Source of the DNA: Nodosilinea sp. FACHB-141
Lineage (GTDB): Bacteria; Cyanobacteriota; Cyanobacteriia; Phormidesmidales; Phormidesmidaceae
Assembly: GCF_014696135.1 (NCBI RefSeq)
Contig: NZ_JACJPP010000022.1
Coordinates: forward strand, 1-64,000
DNA length: 64,000 bases
Direction: 5' to 3'
Positions within the stretch are counted from its first letter, which is position 1; the number at the start of each line of letters is the position of its first letter. A program made the translations under genes and the position numbers. Positions 17,078 to 28,288 of the stretch are shown piece by piece. The notes under the pieces are model-generated. The model was not told where the DNA came from. It saw nothing but the letters and a program-made list of their open reading frames with translations, and did no database searches.

Positions 17078-18190
17078 GTGACCCTAAGCGTAAACCCAGC
17101 CGCCACCGCCGTTTCCCGCTCTCTCACCGCCGGGCTCCAGCCCTGGCCAGGTTTGATTGAGGCCTATCGATCCTATCTACCTGTTTCCGATCAGACCCCG
17201 GTGGTTACCCTGTGCGAGGGCAACACGCCGCTGATTCCCATGCCAGTCCTGGCTCAACACATCGGTAAAGATGTAAAGGTGTGGGTCAAGTACGACGGTC
17301 TCAACCCCACTGGCAGCTTTAAGGATCGGGGCATGACCATGGCTATCTCCAAGGCCAAAGAGGCCGGGGCCGAAGCGGTAATCTGCGCCAGCACGGGCAA
17401 CACCTCGGCCGCTGCTGCCGCCTACGCCCGCCGAGGCGGGATGCGGGCCTTTGTGCTGATTCCCGATGGCTATGTGGCGCTCGGTAAGCTGGCTCAAGCC
17501 TTGCTCTACGGGGCCGAAGTGCTAGCCATCAACGGCAACTTTGACGATGCGCTTACCATGGTGCAGGAGTTGGCGAAGGATTACCCCATTACCCTGGTCA
17601 ACTCAGTCAATCCCTACCGCCTAGAGGGGCAGAAGACCGGGGCCTTTGAAATTATCGACGCTATGGGCGATGCCCCCCACTGGCTGTGTATTCCAGTGGG
17701 CAACGCGGGCAACATTACCGCTTATTGGATGGGATTTTGTGAGTACCATCAGCAGCGCAAATGCAGTCGCCTACCCCGCATGATGGGCTTTCAGGCCGCT
17801 GGGGCTGCCCCCCTAGTGAATGGTCACGTGGTGCGCGACCCACAAACCCTCGCTACCGCTATTCGCATCGGTAACCCCGCTAGCTGGACCAAGGCCGAAG
17901 CGGTGCGCGATGCCAGCCAGGGTGAGTTTAACGCCGTTACCGATGCAGAAATTTTGGACGCCTACCGCCTGCTAGCCCTAGAGGGGGTGTTTTGCGAACC
18001 CGCTAGCGCCGCTTCGGTAGCAGGGCTGCTAAAGGTCAAAGACCAGGTGCCCGCCGGGATCAATATCGTCTGTGTGTTGACCGGCAACGGCTTGAAAGAC
18101 CCTGACACCGCGATCGCCCACAGCAACAACCAGGTCAAAGGGGGGCTGAATCCAGACCCTGATATCTTAGCCAAGGCCATGGGCTTTTAA
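17078..18190 (+). CDS. thrC: Threonine synthase
   Basis: A 370-residue PLP enzyme that turns O-phosphohomoserine into threonine. The PLP lysine lies in [10 protein letters not shown] near residue 82. The phosphate-binding region is seen in [15 protein letters not shown], and the Ser/Gly-rich [12 protein letters not shown] motif sits near 208. Start is the GTG at 17078 (MTLSVNPAA), giving normal length. No other threonine-pathway gene is adjacent. A terminator follows at 18300. Confidence 0.95.
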   Translation: MTLSVNPAATAVSRSLTAGLQPWPGLIEAYRSYLPVSDQTPVVTLCEGNTPLIPMPVLAQHIGKDVKVWVKYDGLNPTGSFKDRGMTMAISKAKEAGAEAVICASTGNTSAAAAAYARRGGMRAFVLIPDGYVALGKLAQALLYGAEVLAINGNFDDALTMVQELAKDYPITLVNSVNPYRLEGQKTGAFEIIDAMGDAPHWLCIPVGNAGNITAYWMGFCEYHQQRKCSRLPRMMGFQAAGAAPLVNGHVVRDPQTLATAIRIGNPASWTKAEAVRDASQGEFNAVTDAEILDAYRLLALEGVFCEPASAASVAGLLKVKDQVPAGINIVCVLTGNGLKDPDTAIAHSNNQVKGGLNPDPDILAKAMGF

Positions 18191-18299
18191 TGCCGGTTAA
18201 TATTTGCTGCCGTCCGAAATCGGTAGACGTGCTGCTGTAGCAATATCTGGAGAATGTGAACCGCGTTCAACGTCCTTCCAGAGCAACAACGACCTGTTT

Positions 18300-18328
18300 G
18301 CCTCGGCCTAGCGCCGAGGCATTTTTTG
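18300..18328 (+). terminator. Intrinsic terminator of thrC
   Basis: GCCTCGGC (18300-18307) pairs with GCCGAGGC (18313-18320) around a 5-base loop, followed by ATTTTTTGT. Confidence 0.88.
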
Positions 18329-18346
18329 TGTCAGTGGGATGTCGGA

Positions 18347-19300
18347 TTATCGGCTTCCTGAGGCCAGATCAGAGGCAGACTGAGCCGCCTGGGACTGGAG
18401 CCAAACCGCCTTAAGTCGCTCCAAAAAGGCATAGACCGGCGGTGGCAAGAGCGCATCCCGCAGCACAATTACCCCAATCACGCGCTCTAGGGGCTGGGGC
18501 AACTCCGCTACCCGTAGCCCTGGGGGGATAGGCTCCGCTGCCAAAGATGCCATGATTGTGGCCCCCAACCCTCGCTCCACCATGCTGAGAATAGTCGAGT
18601 CTTCGCGGACGGCGTAGGCGGGCTGCAACTGCTGATCCCAGCTGTGCAACAGGCGATCGAGGTACTGGCGATCGCCATCGTCAGTTGGAGTCAAAATCAG
18701 TGGATAAGCCTCCAGGTCCTGCCAGGTGAAGGGCTGGGGAAGGGGAGCATGGGGTTGGGAGCTAGGCGGCAGGATGATGATGTAGCGGTCGCGCAGTAGT
18801 TCCCACTGCTCAAACTCATCGCGGCTGGGCAAATAGGTAAACCCCACATCGGCCCGCCCCTGGCGCAGATCGCTTTCCACCATCTCATAGTGAGATTTTT
18901 CATCAATAGCAATGGCTACCCCAGGATACTGCTGCCGAAACTGGCGGATTACCTCCGGTAAAATGTGGGTCGCCACGCTGCGAAAGGCCGCAATCCGCAC
19001 TTCACCTGTTTGTAGCCCTCTCGCTTCGTTAGCTCGATTGCATAGGATGTAGAGCGATCGCAACACCTGCCGGGCTTCCTCAGTGATTTGTTCACCCACC
19101 GGCGTCAGTACCGCCCCCTGGCGGCCTCGGCTGAGCAATGATACTCCCAGCTCTTCTTCCAAAGTGGCAATGGCGTGGCTCACTGCCGATTGGGAAAGCT
19201 CCATGTGCAAAGCGGCGTCACTAAACGAACCCCGGTCGGCAATAGCCACTAGCGCTCGCAGTTGAGAGAGCTTTAGGCGATGGGGGTCAGCTTTAGCCAT
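18347..19300 (-). CDS. LysR-family transcriptional regulator
   Basis: A 317-residue regulator. The N-terminal winged HTH is clear (LSQLRALVAIADRGSFSDAA, then LSQSAVSHAIATLEEELGVSLL, residues ~10-60). A linker helix and a two-lobed effector-binding domain (EVRIAAFRSVATHILPEVI onwards) follow. Targets and effector are not known. No divergent enzyme gene adjoins it: the next gene is 400 bases away on the + strand. Convergent with thrC. Confidence 0.92.
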   Translation of the reverse strand: MAKADPHRLKLSQLRALVAIADRGSFSDAALHMELSQSAVSHAIATLEEELGVSLLSRGRQGAVLTPVGEQITEEARQVLRSLYILCNRANEARGLQTGEVRIAAFRSVATHILPEVIRQFRQQYPGVAIAIDEKSHYEMVESDLRQGRADVGFTYLPSRDEFEQWELLRDRYIIILPPSSQPHAPLPQPFTWQDLEAYPLILTPTDDGDRQYLDRLLHSWDQQLQPAYAVREDSTILSMVERGLGATIMASLAAEPIPPGLRVAELPQPLERVIGVIVLRDALLPPPVYAFLERLKAVWLQSQAAQSASDLASGSR

Positions 19301-19699
19301 GGGGCTGTCCTACTCGACGTGGATAAGCTAGACACTAACCCTTGATTGCCGCTAAGCGAAAGAGACCCCCTGCAATTTCTGCGGTTCTCTAGTCTGCCTG
19401 GCCCATAACGTGTTTTAGCCACTGCCACGGCAGTAAGACCTCTGGGGCAGTGGCCTCAGTATTTTTGGCAATTTTTATGACCTGATCCCACTCGAATTAC
19501 TGAAGCTTTATCTGACGCCCAGGGGATCTACTCAGGCTCTTTCCACAGTGGCCAGATAGATTAGACCCAAGCCGTGCAACTATCACTGGCCCTAGGGCAG
19601 CCTAACTCGCCACCGCGATGTAGTCTGCTTGCCCCCAGATCCTCCCTTAGGGGCAGGTGTTCTATGTAACCCATCCACCTTTTAGCCAGGTACCAGGAG
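19301..19699. other. 399-base intergenic region, no gene seen
   Basis: Lies between the divergent LysR regulator and the PEP-CTERM gene. GCCACTG/CAGTGGC repeats near 19417-19453 could fold into a hairpin, as could GCCCC/GGGGC near 19632-19652. A ribosome site (AGGAG) sits just before ATG 19700. No coding or RNA gene recognised. Confidence 0.4.
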
Positions 19700-20506
19700 A
19701 TGTTCATCAACCGTCACCTTTTAGAAGCCGGACTCGCGGCGGCCGCAGTGTGTGTCAGCGTCATGGCCACAGCTCCGGCCCAGGCTCAGCTACCTGCTGC
19801 CGGCCTCACCCCCGATCAGTTTTCCACTGACCTCGGGTTTGACAACCTTAAGAGCCTCAACATTACCAAGCCCTCTACCAGCCTAGAGGAGCTCAAAAAA
19901 CTCATCAATAACGAGGCCAACGCCCTATCTCAAGGCTTTCTGGCCCAGTATGAGCTCGATACCAGCAAGCTGTTTTGGAATGGGGTTGACCCGGTTGAGG
20001 TCTACTTCATCAACGAAGGCGCGGGCTACCGCAACCAGCTCTTCTACACCGCTACCGATGCCAACGGCGGCCTGACCGGCAGTGGCAAAATCTTCGATGA
20101 CATTTCGTCTCGCGATAGCAAACTGAGCGAGAGCAATGGTCCTCTGGCCCTAGGCCAAGGTGCTAGCCTCGGGGCGTTCGTCGGTGCTACTCAGCTCGAC
20201 TTTATGATTAAATCGAACGGCAAAAACGGCGGCAACACGATGCTAGGCACCGACGCTGCAGCCAACCCCAACGGGCTACAGCACGTGGTTGCCTTCCAGC
20301 ACCAAGACTGGATCATCCTGGGATTTGAGGATATTGTCGGCGGCGGCGATCGCGACTACAACGATGTGATCTTCGCAGTGCGCGGTATCCAGCATGGAGC
20401 ACCCCCCGCTGAGGACGTTCCCGAGCCCTCTGCCCTGCTCGGCATCGCGGCCCTAGGTATCGGTGGGTTTACCACCCTGCGCCGCCGCAAGGCCACCGCC
20501 GCGTAG
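19700..20506 (+). CDS. PEP-CTERM protein with DUF4114 domain
   Basis: A 268-residue exported protein. An N-terminal signal peptide (AAAAVCVSVMATAPAQAQ) is cut near residue 30. The middle part is a DUF4114-type domain ending in GFEDIVGGGDRDYNDVIF near 215, a Ca-binding-like acidic block. The C-terminus is a clear PEP-CTERM sorting signal: VPEPSALLGIAAL, a short hydrophobic stretch, then RRRK. The family is processed by exosortase and linked to extracellular matrix or surface display. No exosortase gene is in this window. Followed by a strong terminator. Confidence 0.9.
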   Translation: MFINRHLLEAGLAAAAVCVSVMATAPAQAQLPAAGLTPDQFSTDLGFDNLKSLNITKPSTSLEELKKLINNEANALSQGFLAQYELDTSKLFWNGVDPVEVYFINEGAGYRNQLFYTATDANGGLTGSGKIFDDISSRDSKLSESNGPLALGQGASLGAFVGATQLDFMIKSNGKNGGNTMLGTDAAANPNGLQHVVAFQHQDWIILGFEDIVGGGDRDYNDVIFAVRGIQHGAPPAEDVPEPSALLGIAALGIGGFTTLRRRKATAA

Positions 20507-20568
20507 TTTGGCTGGCCCCGGTGAATAGAACCGCTGGGTAGTTTTTGGCATACACCCTGATGGTAGTC

Positions 20569-20600
20569 GGGAGGTGAGACATCTCACCTCCCTTTTTCTT
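20569..20600 (+). terminator. Intrinsic terminator after the PEP-CTERM gene
   Basis: An 11-bp perfect stem (20569-20579 with 20582-20592) followed by TTTTTCTTT. It also ends next to the stop of the convergent HAD gene. Confidence 0.85.
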
Positions 20601-21412
20601 TAGCACTCCAGTGCATGAATAACGCTGGCCGTTAGCTCTGTGATGCTGCTAACCACTTCGTTAGCCCCAGCTTTCTTAAGGGCATCGCGGTAGGCATCGC
20701 GGTAGGAGGCGGCCCCCGCTACCACATGGGGCGGCAGAATCCCTACCCCTAGCCACTGCCGCTGGGCATAGTTGGCCTGGGCCTGCACAACGGTCTGCAT
20801 ATCGGCGACGGTATCGCCAGCGTAGATCACCGGCAGGTCAGCGGGGAGCCCGTGCAGCTCGGTCAGGTGCTCTGCCACGGCTAGCAGCCCGGTGGGGTCA
20901 GGCTTACCAGGGGCATCTTCCATAGCTACGAGCACCAGATTGCTCAGTCCCAGACGCCGCTCTAGCACAAAGCGAGCCGACCCCTGGGTAGCCCCGCTAA
21001 AAAATCCCCAGGGAATGCGATCGCGCGTCAGCTCATCAAAGTAAGCCGCATCCACCAGCAGCGGCTCCTGGGTAATGTACCCCGTCCATTCGTTGGGATC
21101 TTCGAGGTTAGGCCCCCGGTAACGCTGCTGAAAGAACTCGACGATCTGCTCGTAGTCAAGAGCGATCGCATCTCGGCCCTTTCCGCGACGCTCAAAATAG
21201 CGATAGACCAGCTCTTGAGAGCCTTCCCAGTCGTTATTCCACTGTCCCTCGCCTTTCAATTCGTCAATGTCCTCCGACGTGGGTCGGTATTGACCACCGG
21301 TAAACTTTTCTACAGTATCGGCCAGGGCGCGGCGATAGGAATTGCTCACATCCCGCAGTACGCCGTCAATATCAAACACCGCGATCGCCCGAGGGGCAGC
21401 CAAAGAGGTCAT
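20600..21412 (-). CDS. HAD-superfamily hydrolase (TIGR01548 type)
   Basis: A 270-residue HAD phosphatase-fold protein of the kind found in cyanobacteria and plastids. Motif I reads VFDIDGVLRDVSNSYR with the nucleophile Asp near residue 14. A helical cap follows (KGEGQWNNDWEGSQELVYR), then motif II-like FFSGATQGSAR and motif III/IV GKPDPTGLL and YAGDTVADMQT. The substrate is unknown. Divergent from ycf65, with a short 86-base shared promoter region. Confidence 0.85.
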   Translation of the reverse strand: MTSLAAPRAIAVFDIDGVLRDVSNSYRRALADTVEKFTGGQYRPTSEDIDELKGEGQWNNDWEGSQELVYRYFERRGKGRDAIALDYEQIVEFFQQRYRGPNLEDPNEWTGYITQEPLLVDAAYFDELTRDRIPWGFFSGATQGSARFVLERRLGLSNLVLVAMEDAPGKPDPTGLLAVAEHLTELHGLPADLPVIYAGDTVADMQTVVQAQANYAQRQWLGVGILPPHVVAGAASYRDAYRDALKKAGANEVVSSITELTASVIHALEC

Positions 21413-21488
21413 AGAATGCAGACTTAGGGTAGAGAGCAGGGAAGCAAGGTGATAGAATTATAGACTGTAGTATTTTTGGAATTGCAGC

Positions 21489-21493
21489 GGAGG
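21489..21493 (+). promoter_or_regulatory. Ribosome binding site deciding the TTG start of ycf65
   Basis: GGAGG lies five bases before the TTG at 21499. It supports this unusual start for the PSRP-3 gene, because the frame has no ATG near its N-terminus. Confidence 0.7.
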
Positions 21494-21498
21494 TTTAC

Positions 21499-21798
21499 TT
21501 GTCCAGATTTGTCCTAAAAGTACTCTGGCTAGAAGGCGACGTTGCGCTGGCGGTTGATCAGGTGGTAGGCAAGGGCACCAGCCCGCTCACCTCTTATTTC
21601 TTCTGGCCCCGTAACGATGCCTGGGAACAAATGAAAACAGAGCTTGAGAGCAAGCCCTGGATTGAAGAAGAGGAGCGGGTTGAAATTCTCAACCAAGCTA
21701 CCGAAATCATCAACTATTGGCAGGAAGAAGGTAAGGGCAAACCCCTGACTGAAGCCCAGGATCGCTTTCCCGAAATTACCTTTACCGGTAGTTCGTGA
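21499..21798 (+). CDS. ycf65: 30S ribosomal protein PSRP-3 (Ycf65, cS23)
   Basis: A 99-residue ribosomal protein found in cyanobacteria and plastids. Recognised by [22 protein letters not shown], then [13 protein letters not shown] and [10 protein letters not shown]. It binds the small subunit and is linked to light-dependent translation in plastids. It starts at TTG with a good GGAGG ribosome site. Followed by a long bidirectional hairpin before the atp genes. Confidence 0.93.
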   Translation: MSRFVLKVLWLEGDVALAVDQVVGKGTSPLTSYFFWPRNDAWEQMKTELESKPWIEEEERVEILNQATEIINYWQEEGKGKPLTEAQDRFPEITFTGSS

Positions 21799-21893
21799 TG
21801 GTTTGATCAGCGTTTAGCTAGGAATCAAATTCTGGCTAGGAGCTTCGGTTTAGAACATCCCTCGCTGCTAAACCTCCACTGAAGTTATGAACT

Positions 21894-21937
21894 CATTCAA
21901 AAGCCCACCAGTTGCTCAACCGGTGGGCTTTTGAATG
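21894..21937. terminator. Bidirectional hairpin between ycf65 and atpC
   Basis: A 16-bp perfect stem (21894-21909 with 21922-21937), extended inward by GTTG/CAAC past one mismatch. AAAA and TTTT lie at the arm ends, so it can act as a terminator from either side. Confidence 0.82.
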
Positions 21938-21962
21938 TGAATGAGTGCTTATTGCCAGCGGG

Positions 21963-22370
21963 CTACTTGAGACCGCCAGCTGCTTGAAGCTTAGCTCTGG
22001 CGCGCTTGAGGCCCTGACGAGCCTGAATCGTGGCCGACTTATCTTCTGAGTTAACCTCGTTCAGACGAGTCTCAGCTTCCTGATAAGCGGTTTGGGCCTG
22101 GGCGAGATCGATGGCATCGCCCCGCTCGGCCCCGTTAACCAGAATAATGACTTCGTTGCTGTCAACTTCAGCAAAGCCACCCATCAGCGCGATGGGCACC
22201 CACTCTTTATCAGCTCTCACCCGCATCACCCCGATGTCGAGGGCGGTGAGGAGGGGCGCGTGGCCAGCTAAAATGCCCAGCTGACCAGTGGTGCTGGGCA
22301 GAATGACCTCTTCTGCCTCAGAGTCCCAGACGGTTTTGTCTGGAGCAATTACACGAACGGTTAATGCCAT
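21963..22370 (-). CDS. atpC: ATP synthase F1 subunit epsilon
   Basis: A 135-residue epsilon subunit (called AtpE in plastids). The N-terminal beta-barrel is seen in [30 protein letters not shown]-type sequence, and [18 protein letters not shown] is typical. The C-terminal helical hairpin lies at ~90-135. It links the central stalk to the c-ring and tempers ATP hydrolysis. It sits 71 bases after atpD on the same strand, the standard cyanobacterial beta-epsilon pair, apart from the main atp operon. Confidence 0.97.
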   Translation of the reverse strand: MALTVRVIAPDKTVWDSEAEEVILPSTTGQLGILAGHAPLLTALDIGVMRVRADKEWVPIALMGGFAEVDSNEVIILVNGAERGDAIDLAQAQTAYQEAETRLNEVNSEDKSATIQARQGLKRARAKLQAAGGLK

Positions 22371-22441
22371 AGCAAGAATGCAATAGGGATTGTGACAGGA
22401 TGTTGGGGGCTAGAACTATTCCAAGCCCCCAACAGCAGAAG

Positions 22442-23917
<1,476 letters not shown>

Positions 23918-24160
23918 TCAGCTGTTTCGGTCGCTTTTAATTAACTGTTACATTCTAAAGCGCCATCATTCAGAGTATCACTAGAGCGTTACCGCCTACG
24001 ACGATCGCACTGACTTTATCTGAACCTTGGGTTGGTTGGTTAAGACACGGCTGGGTTGCTAGGAGATTTCTAGGGCTGGTGCAGCGCTGCGCCTTAACCA
24101 AACCATTAGGTTGCATCGCTAAAATGCCCTGACAACAATCTTGGGGGGTTAAGGAAAGCC

Positions 24161-26320
24161 ATGGCTAAAGTGAAGGTGGCCGACCAGAGCGCTGATTTGA
24201 GTGCCCCGCAGTACTACATCAACCGCGAGGTCAGCTGGCTAGGGTTTAACGAGAGGGTACTTCACGAGGCCCTTGACCCTCGCACTCCGCTGCTGGAGCG
24301 GCTAAAGCTTTTGGCGATCTACAGCGACAATTTAGACGAGTTTTTTATGGTGCGCATCTCAGGCGTGATGGAGCAGGCTGGGGCGGGTGTGCATCCTGAG
24401 ACGCCGGACAAGGTAACGCCGGTTAAGCAGCTAGAGATTATGCGATCGCACCTGCTTGAAAAGATCGCGCTGCAGAACCAAACCTTTGAGCACGAGCTGC
24501 GACCAGAGCTGACCAAGCACGGGGTTTATCTGCAAAACTATCACGACCTCACCCAGGAGCAGCTCTTTTTCCTGAAGGACTACTTTGAGAAGCGGATCTT
24601 TCCGGTGCTGACGCCGCTTAGCGTCGACCCGTCGCACCCGTTTCCGCGCATGTCGAACCTGAGCTTAAACTTGGCGGTCAAGGTCACCGATCCTGAAACC
24701 GGGGTAGAGCGCTTTGCCCGTGTCAAAGTGCCCAGCAACCTGCCTCGTTTTGTGGGGATGCCCGAGCCGCTGTGCACCTACAAAGGCAAACCCTGCGTTT
24801 GGATTGGGGTGCCCCTGGAGCAGGTAATTGCCGAAAATCTGGGCTATCTGTTTCCGGGCATGACAATCGTCAGCCATCACTTATTTAGAATTACCCGTGA
24901 TGCCGACTTCCCGGTGCTGGAGGATGAAGCCGATGACCTGCTGCTGGCGATCGCAAAAGAAATCAGCAAGCGGCGACTGGAGGGTTTTATCTGTCGGGTT
25001 GAGATCGAAAGCACTATGCCCGCTGATCTAAAAGAAGGGTTAATGCGCGAGCTAGGGGTAGGCAGCGATCGCATCTATGAGATTGACGGCCTATTGAATC
25101 TGAGAGATCTATTCTTTTTTCTATCGCTGCCCTTGCCGGAGCTTAAAGATAAACCTTGGACGCCCCTAGTCCCCCCGCGGCTCAAGCCGGTGATGATGCT
25201 CGACGACGAGGGCAACCGGAACTATTCTGAGCACCCGCCCAATTTCTTCGCCGCCCTGCGCGATGGCGATATCTTGGTGCACCACCCCTACGAATCGTTT
25301 CAGGCCTCGGTGCAGGAGTTCATTACTCAGGCGGCCGTCGACCCCAAGGTGTTGACTATTAAAATAACGCTCTACCGCACATCCGGTGACTCACCCATCG
25401 TCAAGGCGCTGATCACAGCAGCAGAAAACCGCAAGCAGGTGGTTGCCCTGGTCGAACTCAAGGCCCGCTTCGACGAGGCCAACAATATTGAGTGGGCCAA
25501 GAAGCTGGAAGACGCCGGAGTGCATGTGGTCTATGGCATTGTGGGGCTTAAAACCCACACTAAAACTACCCTGGTCGTGCGCGAAGAGGGCGACAACATT
25601 CGCCGCTATGTGCATATTGGCACCGGCAACTACAACCCCAAAACCTCGAAGCTCTATACGGACCTGGGTTTGTTTAGCGGTCAGGAGGAGTTGGGGGCTG
25701 ACCTCAGCGATTTGTTCAACTTTCTCACCGGCTACTCGCGCCAAAAAGCTTATCGCAAGCTGCTGGTGGCACCGCTGACCCTGCGCGATCGCATGGAAGA
25801 CCTAATTCGCCGCGAGATCGATCATGCCCAGAGCGGCGGCCAGGGCAAAATTATTGCCAAGATGAATTCCCTAGTCGATGGTCGCATTATTAGGCTGCTG
25901 TACGAAGCTTCCCAGGCGGGGGTCGAAATGGACTTAATTGTGCGCGGTACCTGCTGTTTGCGGCCCGGTATGCCTGGCGTCAGCGAGAACATTCGCGTGA
26001 TTAGCGTCATTGGTCGGTTTTTGGAGCACTCCCGCATTTTCTGCTTCCACAACAGTGGACAGCCCGAGTATTACATCGGTAGCGCCGACTGGATGACCCG
26101 TAACCTCGATCGCCGCGTGGAGGCGGTCGTACCGATTGAAGACCCGAAGTTAATCAAGGAGCTGCAAAACATCCTCGATGTTTTACAAGCCGATAACCGC
26201 CAGGCCTGGGAGATGTCCTCTGACGGGACGTATACCCAGCGCCGCCCCCTCGATAAGGAGGAACGCGGCACCCACGCCACGCTTATGGCTTACGCCCTAA
26301 AGCGCGACAGCACAACGTAG
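24161..26320 (+). CDS. ppk1: Polyphosphate kinase 1
   Basis: A 719-residue enzyme that builds polyphosphate from ATP. The N-terminal domain begins YYINREVSWLGFNERVL. The autophosphorylated histidine lies in YVHIGTGNYNPKT near residue 483, and the second conserved His in LEHSRIFCFHNSG near 630. The YIGSADWMTRNLDRR block is also typical. No exopolyphosphatase is adjacent. Followed by a hairpin at 26425-26467. Confidence 0.97.
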   Translation: MAKVKVADQSADLSAPQYYINREVSWLGFNERVLHEALDPRTPLLERLKLLAIYSDNLDEFFMVRISGVMEQAGAGVHPETPDKVTPVKQLEIMRSHLLEKIALQNQTFEHELRPELTKHGVYLQNYHDLTQEQLFFLKDYFEKRIFPVLTPLSVDPSHPFPRMSNLSLNLAVKVTDPETGVERFARVKVPSNLPRFVGMPEPLCTYKGKPCVWIGVPLEQVIAENLGYLFPGMTIVSHHLFRITRDADFPVLEDEADDLLLAIAKEISKRRLEGFICRVEIESTMPADLKEGLMRELGVGSDRIYEIDGLLNLRDLFFFLSLPLPELKDKPWTPLVPPRLKPVMMLDDEGNRNYSEHPPNFFAALRDGDILVHHPYESFQASVQEFITQAAVDPKVLTIKITLYRTSGDSPIVKALITAAENRKQVVALVELKARFDEANNIEWAKKLEDAGVHVVYGIVGLKTHTKTTLVVREEGDNIRRYVHIGTGNYNPKTSKLYTDLGLFSGQEELGADLSDLFNFLTGYSRQKAYRKLLVAPLTLRDRMEDLIRREIDHAQSGGQGKIIAKMNSLVDGRIIRLLYEASQAGVEMDLIVRGTCCLRPGMPGVSENIRVISVIGRFLEHSRIFCFHNSGQPEYYIGSADWMTRNLDRRVEAVVPIEDPKLIKELQNILDVLQADNRQAWEMSSDGTYTQRRPLDKEERGTHATLMAYALKRDSTT

Positions 26321-26424
26321 GAGTTTAGGTTCATTCCTCGATTCAGCAACGCCCGATTGGGTTCGAACTTGGCTTGGGGAAAAGATGCGATCGCCTCGTC
26401 CGTCCTCCAATCTGCTTGTCATCA

Positions 26425-26467
26425 AAAATCCCCTCTACTTTCTTAATGAAAAGGCAAAGGGGATTTT
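26425..26467. terminator. Hairpin between convergent ppk1 and helicase genes
   Basis: AAAATCCCCT (26425-26434) pairs with AGGGGATTTT (26458-26467) with a 23-base loop. A-rich and T-rich ends fit a terminator on either strand. Confidence 0.65.
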
Positions 26468-26523
26468 GGTCAGTGCGGTTTAGCTTGCCGGGGAAGGTTT
26501 AATTTGGTCCTCGGCAAGGTCAA

Positions 26524-27786
26524 TTAGCCTCTGGCACCAGCGCCAGCTCGGCGGGGAGCACTGGGGCTGCTGCCGCCACTGCGGCGGCGGGGACGCTGGC
26601 GGCGAGGGCTAGCCGGAGCCGCGGCAGCTTTAACCCTAGTCGTATCAGAGGAAAAGGACGGCTCGTAGCCGGCCACTATGTCTTGGGTGATTGTCTGCTT
26701 GAGCATGCGCTCGATGCTGATCAGCAGAGGTAGCTCGTCATCGCTAATGAGCGATACGGCACGACCCTCGTTGCCTGCCCGGCCGGTGCGGCCGATGCGG
26801 TGCACATAGTCTTCGGGCACGTTGGGCATCTCAAAGTTGACCACGTAGGGCAGCTGATCGATGTCAATACCGCGGGAGGCTACATCGGTAGCCACCAGCA
26901 CCCGCACTCGACCCTGTTTGAAATCTTTCAAAGCACGGGCGCGGGCCGCTTGAGTCTTGTTGCCGTGGATGGCGGCAGTTTTAAGGCCGTCTTTGGCTAG
27001 CTGCTCAGCTAGGCGGTTGGCACCGTGCTTGGTGCGGGTAAACACCAACACCTGTTGCCAGTTGTGAAAGCCAATGATGTGGGACAGCAATTCCCGCTTG
27101 CGGTGGCGATCGACGGGATGAACGACCTGTTCGACCCGCTCGGCGGTGGTGTTGCGCTGGGCAACCTCGATCTGCACCGGTGATTTCAGCAGGGTGTGAG
27201 CTAGCTGCTGAATAGGCTTAGAGAAGGTGGCCGAGAACATCAGCGTCTGACGCTCGTCGGGCAGGCGGCCCATGATTTTGCGAATGTCGTGGATGAAGCC
27301 CATGTCGAGCATGCGATCGCACTCATCCAGCACCAAAATCTCCACTGCGCTGAGGTCAATGGTGCCCTGGCTGACGTGGTCAAGCAGACGACCCGGGGTG
27401 GCAATCAAAATATCGACGCCCTGGCGCAACTGGCGAATTTGGCCGCCAAAGCTAACGCCGCCGTAGATCATGGCTGCTCTAAAGGGCAGGTGCTTACCGT
27501 AGGTCGTCACACTGTCGCCCACCTGAGCGGCCAGCTCACGGGTAGGAGTGAGAATTAGCGCGCGGGGCAAGCGTCGCCCTGTGCTCTTGTTTTCGGCTAA
27601 CCGCTGCAACATAGGCAGAGTAAAGCCTGCGGTTTTGCCTGTACCCGTTTGGGCGCTGGCTAAAATGTCTTGCCCGTCTAAAATCGCGGGGATTGCCTTT
27701 AGCTGAATCGGCGTGGGTTCTGTGTAACCCTGATCGGCAACCGCGCGCAGTAGACCGGCCGCAAGACCGAGTTGCTCAAATGTCAT
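26524..27786 (-). CDS. DEAD-box-family RNA helicase (RhlE-like) with DECD motif II
   Basis: A 420-residue ATP-dependent RNA helicase. Motifs in order: Q motif near the N-terminus (TEPTPIQ), motif I AQTGTGKT, Ia PTRELAAQ, Ib [37 protein letters not shown]. Motif II reads DECD rather than DEAD, because the codons fall on a GCGATCGC octamer (27313-27320). The C-terminal ~45 residues are Arg/Pro/Ser/Gly-rich and likely bind RNA. Likely roles are rRNA maturation, RNA decay or cold adaptation, as for RhlE and CrhR; which one is not clear. Confidence 0.93.
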   Translation of the reverse strand: MTFEQLGLAAGLLRAVADQGYTEPTPIQLKAIPAILDGQDILASAQTGTGKTAGFTLPMLQRLAENKSTGRRLPRALILTPTRELAAQVGDSVTTYGKHLPFRAAMIYGGVSFGGQIRQLRQGVDILIATPGRLLDHVSQGTIDLSAVEILVLDECDRMLDMGFIHDIRKIMGRLPDERQTLMFSATFSKPIQQLAHTLLKSPVQIEVAQRNTTAERVEQVVHPVDRHRKRELLSHIIGFHNWQQVLVFTRTKHGANRLAEQLAKDGLKTAAIHGNKTQAARARALKDFKQGRVRVLVATDVASRGIDIDQLPYVVNFEMPNVPEDYVHRIGRTGRAGNEGRAVSLISDDELPLLISIERMLKQTITQDIVAGYEPSFSSDTTRVKAAAAPASPRRQRPRRRSGGSSPSAPRRAGAGARG

Positions 27787-28288
27787 TTAGTTTTTTGCTC
27801 CGAATGGTGCCCCTATCCCAAATCAACTACCTGGGCCCAGTCATAAGAGCAGTGAATTTAATCAAAAGAACGGCTGCTAAGCAAATTCTGTTGGCCAGCG
27901 CAGACCGGATGGCTGGACGAAGCTACATCCTAGCAGATAAGTCGAAAGATTGACGCCAGGCAGGTAAACGCCCTACTCCGCCAGCTCTTGCAAAGCTCTG
28001 ATGAGGCCACAAGCTCAGAGCCACTGCCAGCTTTAGAGCAGATTTCATCTTTAGAAAGAGTTATCGGCCTAATTCGACCCGAAAGCTGCCTTCACCAATT
28101 TTAAAGTCTCCGTAAATTCACTGATGAGAAATACCGTTAGCTATTACTGTGGATACGCTGGGGATAGGTGTACCTCCATGCCTTAGGAAGACGGCTTTAG
28201 CCATTTCCTAACTGGGTATTCAACGTCTTGATCGCTGCCTGAGTCGTCACCGCAGATGTATGTTGAACTCCCTATCCCATAACCCACT
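27787..28288. other. 502-base intergenic region
   Basis: Lies between the helicase start (- strand) and a small gene (+). No gene recognised. Seen: an AGGTGTACCT palindrome at ~28165-28174, and an imperfect hairpin TTAGGAA/TTCCTAA with an inner GGCT/AGCC stem at 28183-28211, upstream of the small gene. Part may be a long leader for the helicase gene, or hold a small RNA. Confidence 0.35.

Noticed and set aside
26359-26370. GGGTTCGAACTT looked like the T-loop of a tRNA
   Set aside because: No acceptor, D or anticodon stems could be folded around it; no CCA end.
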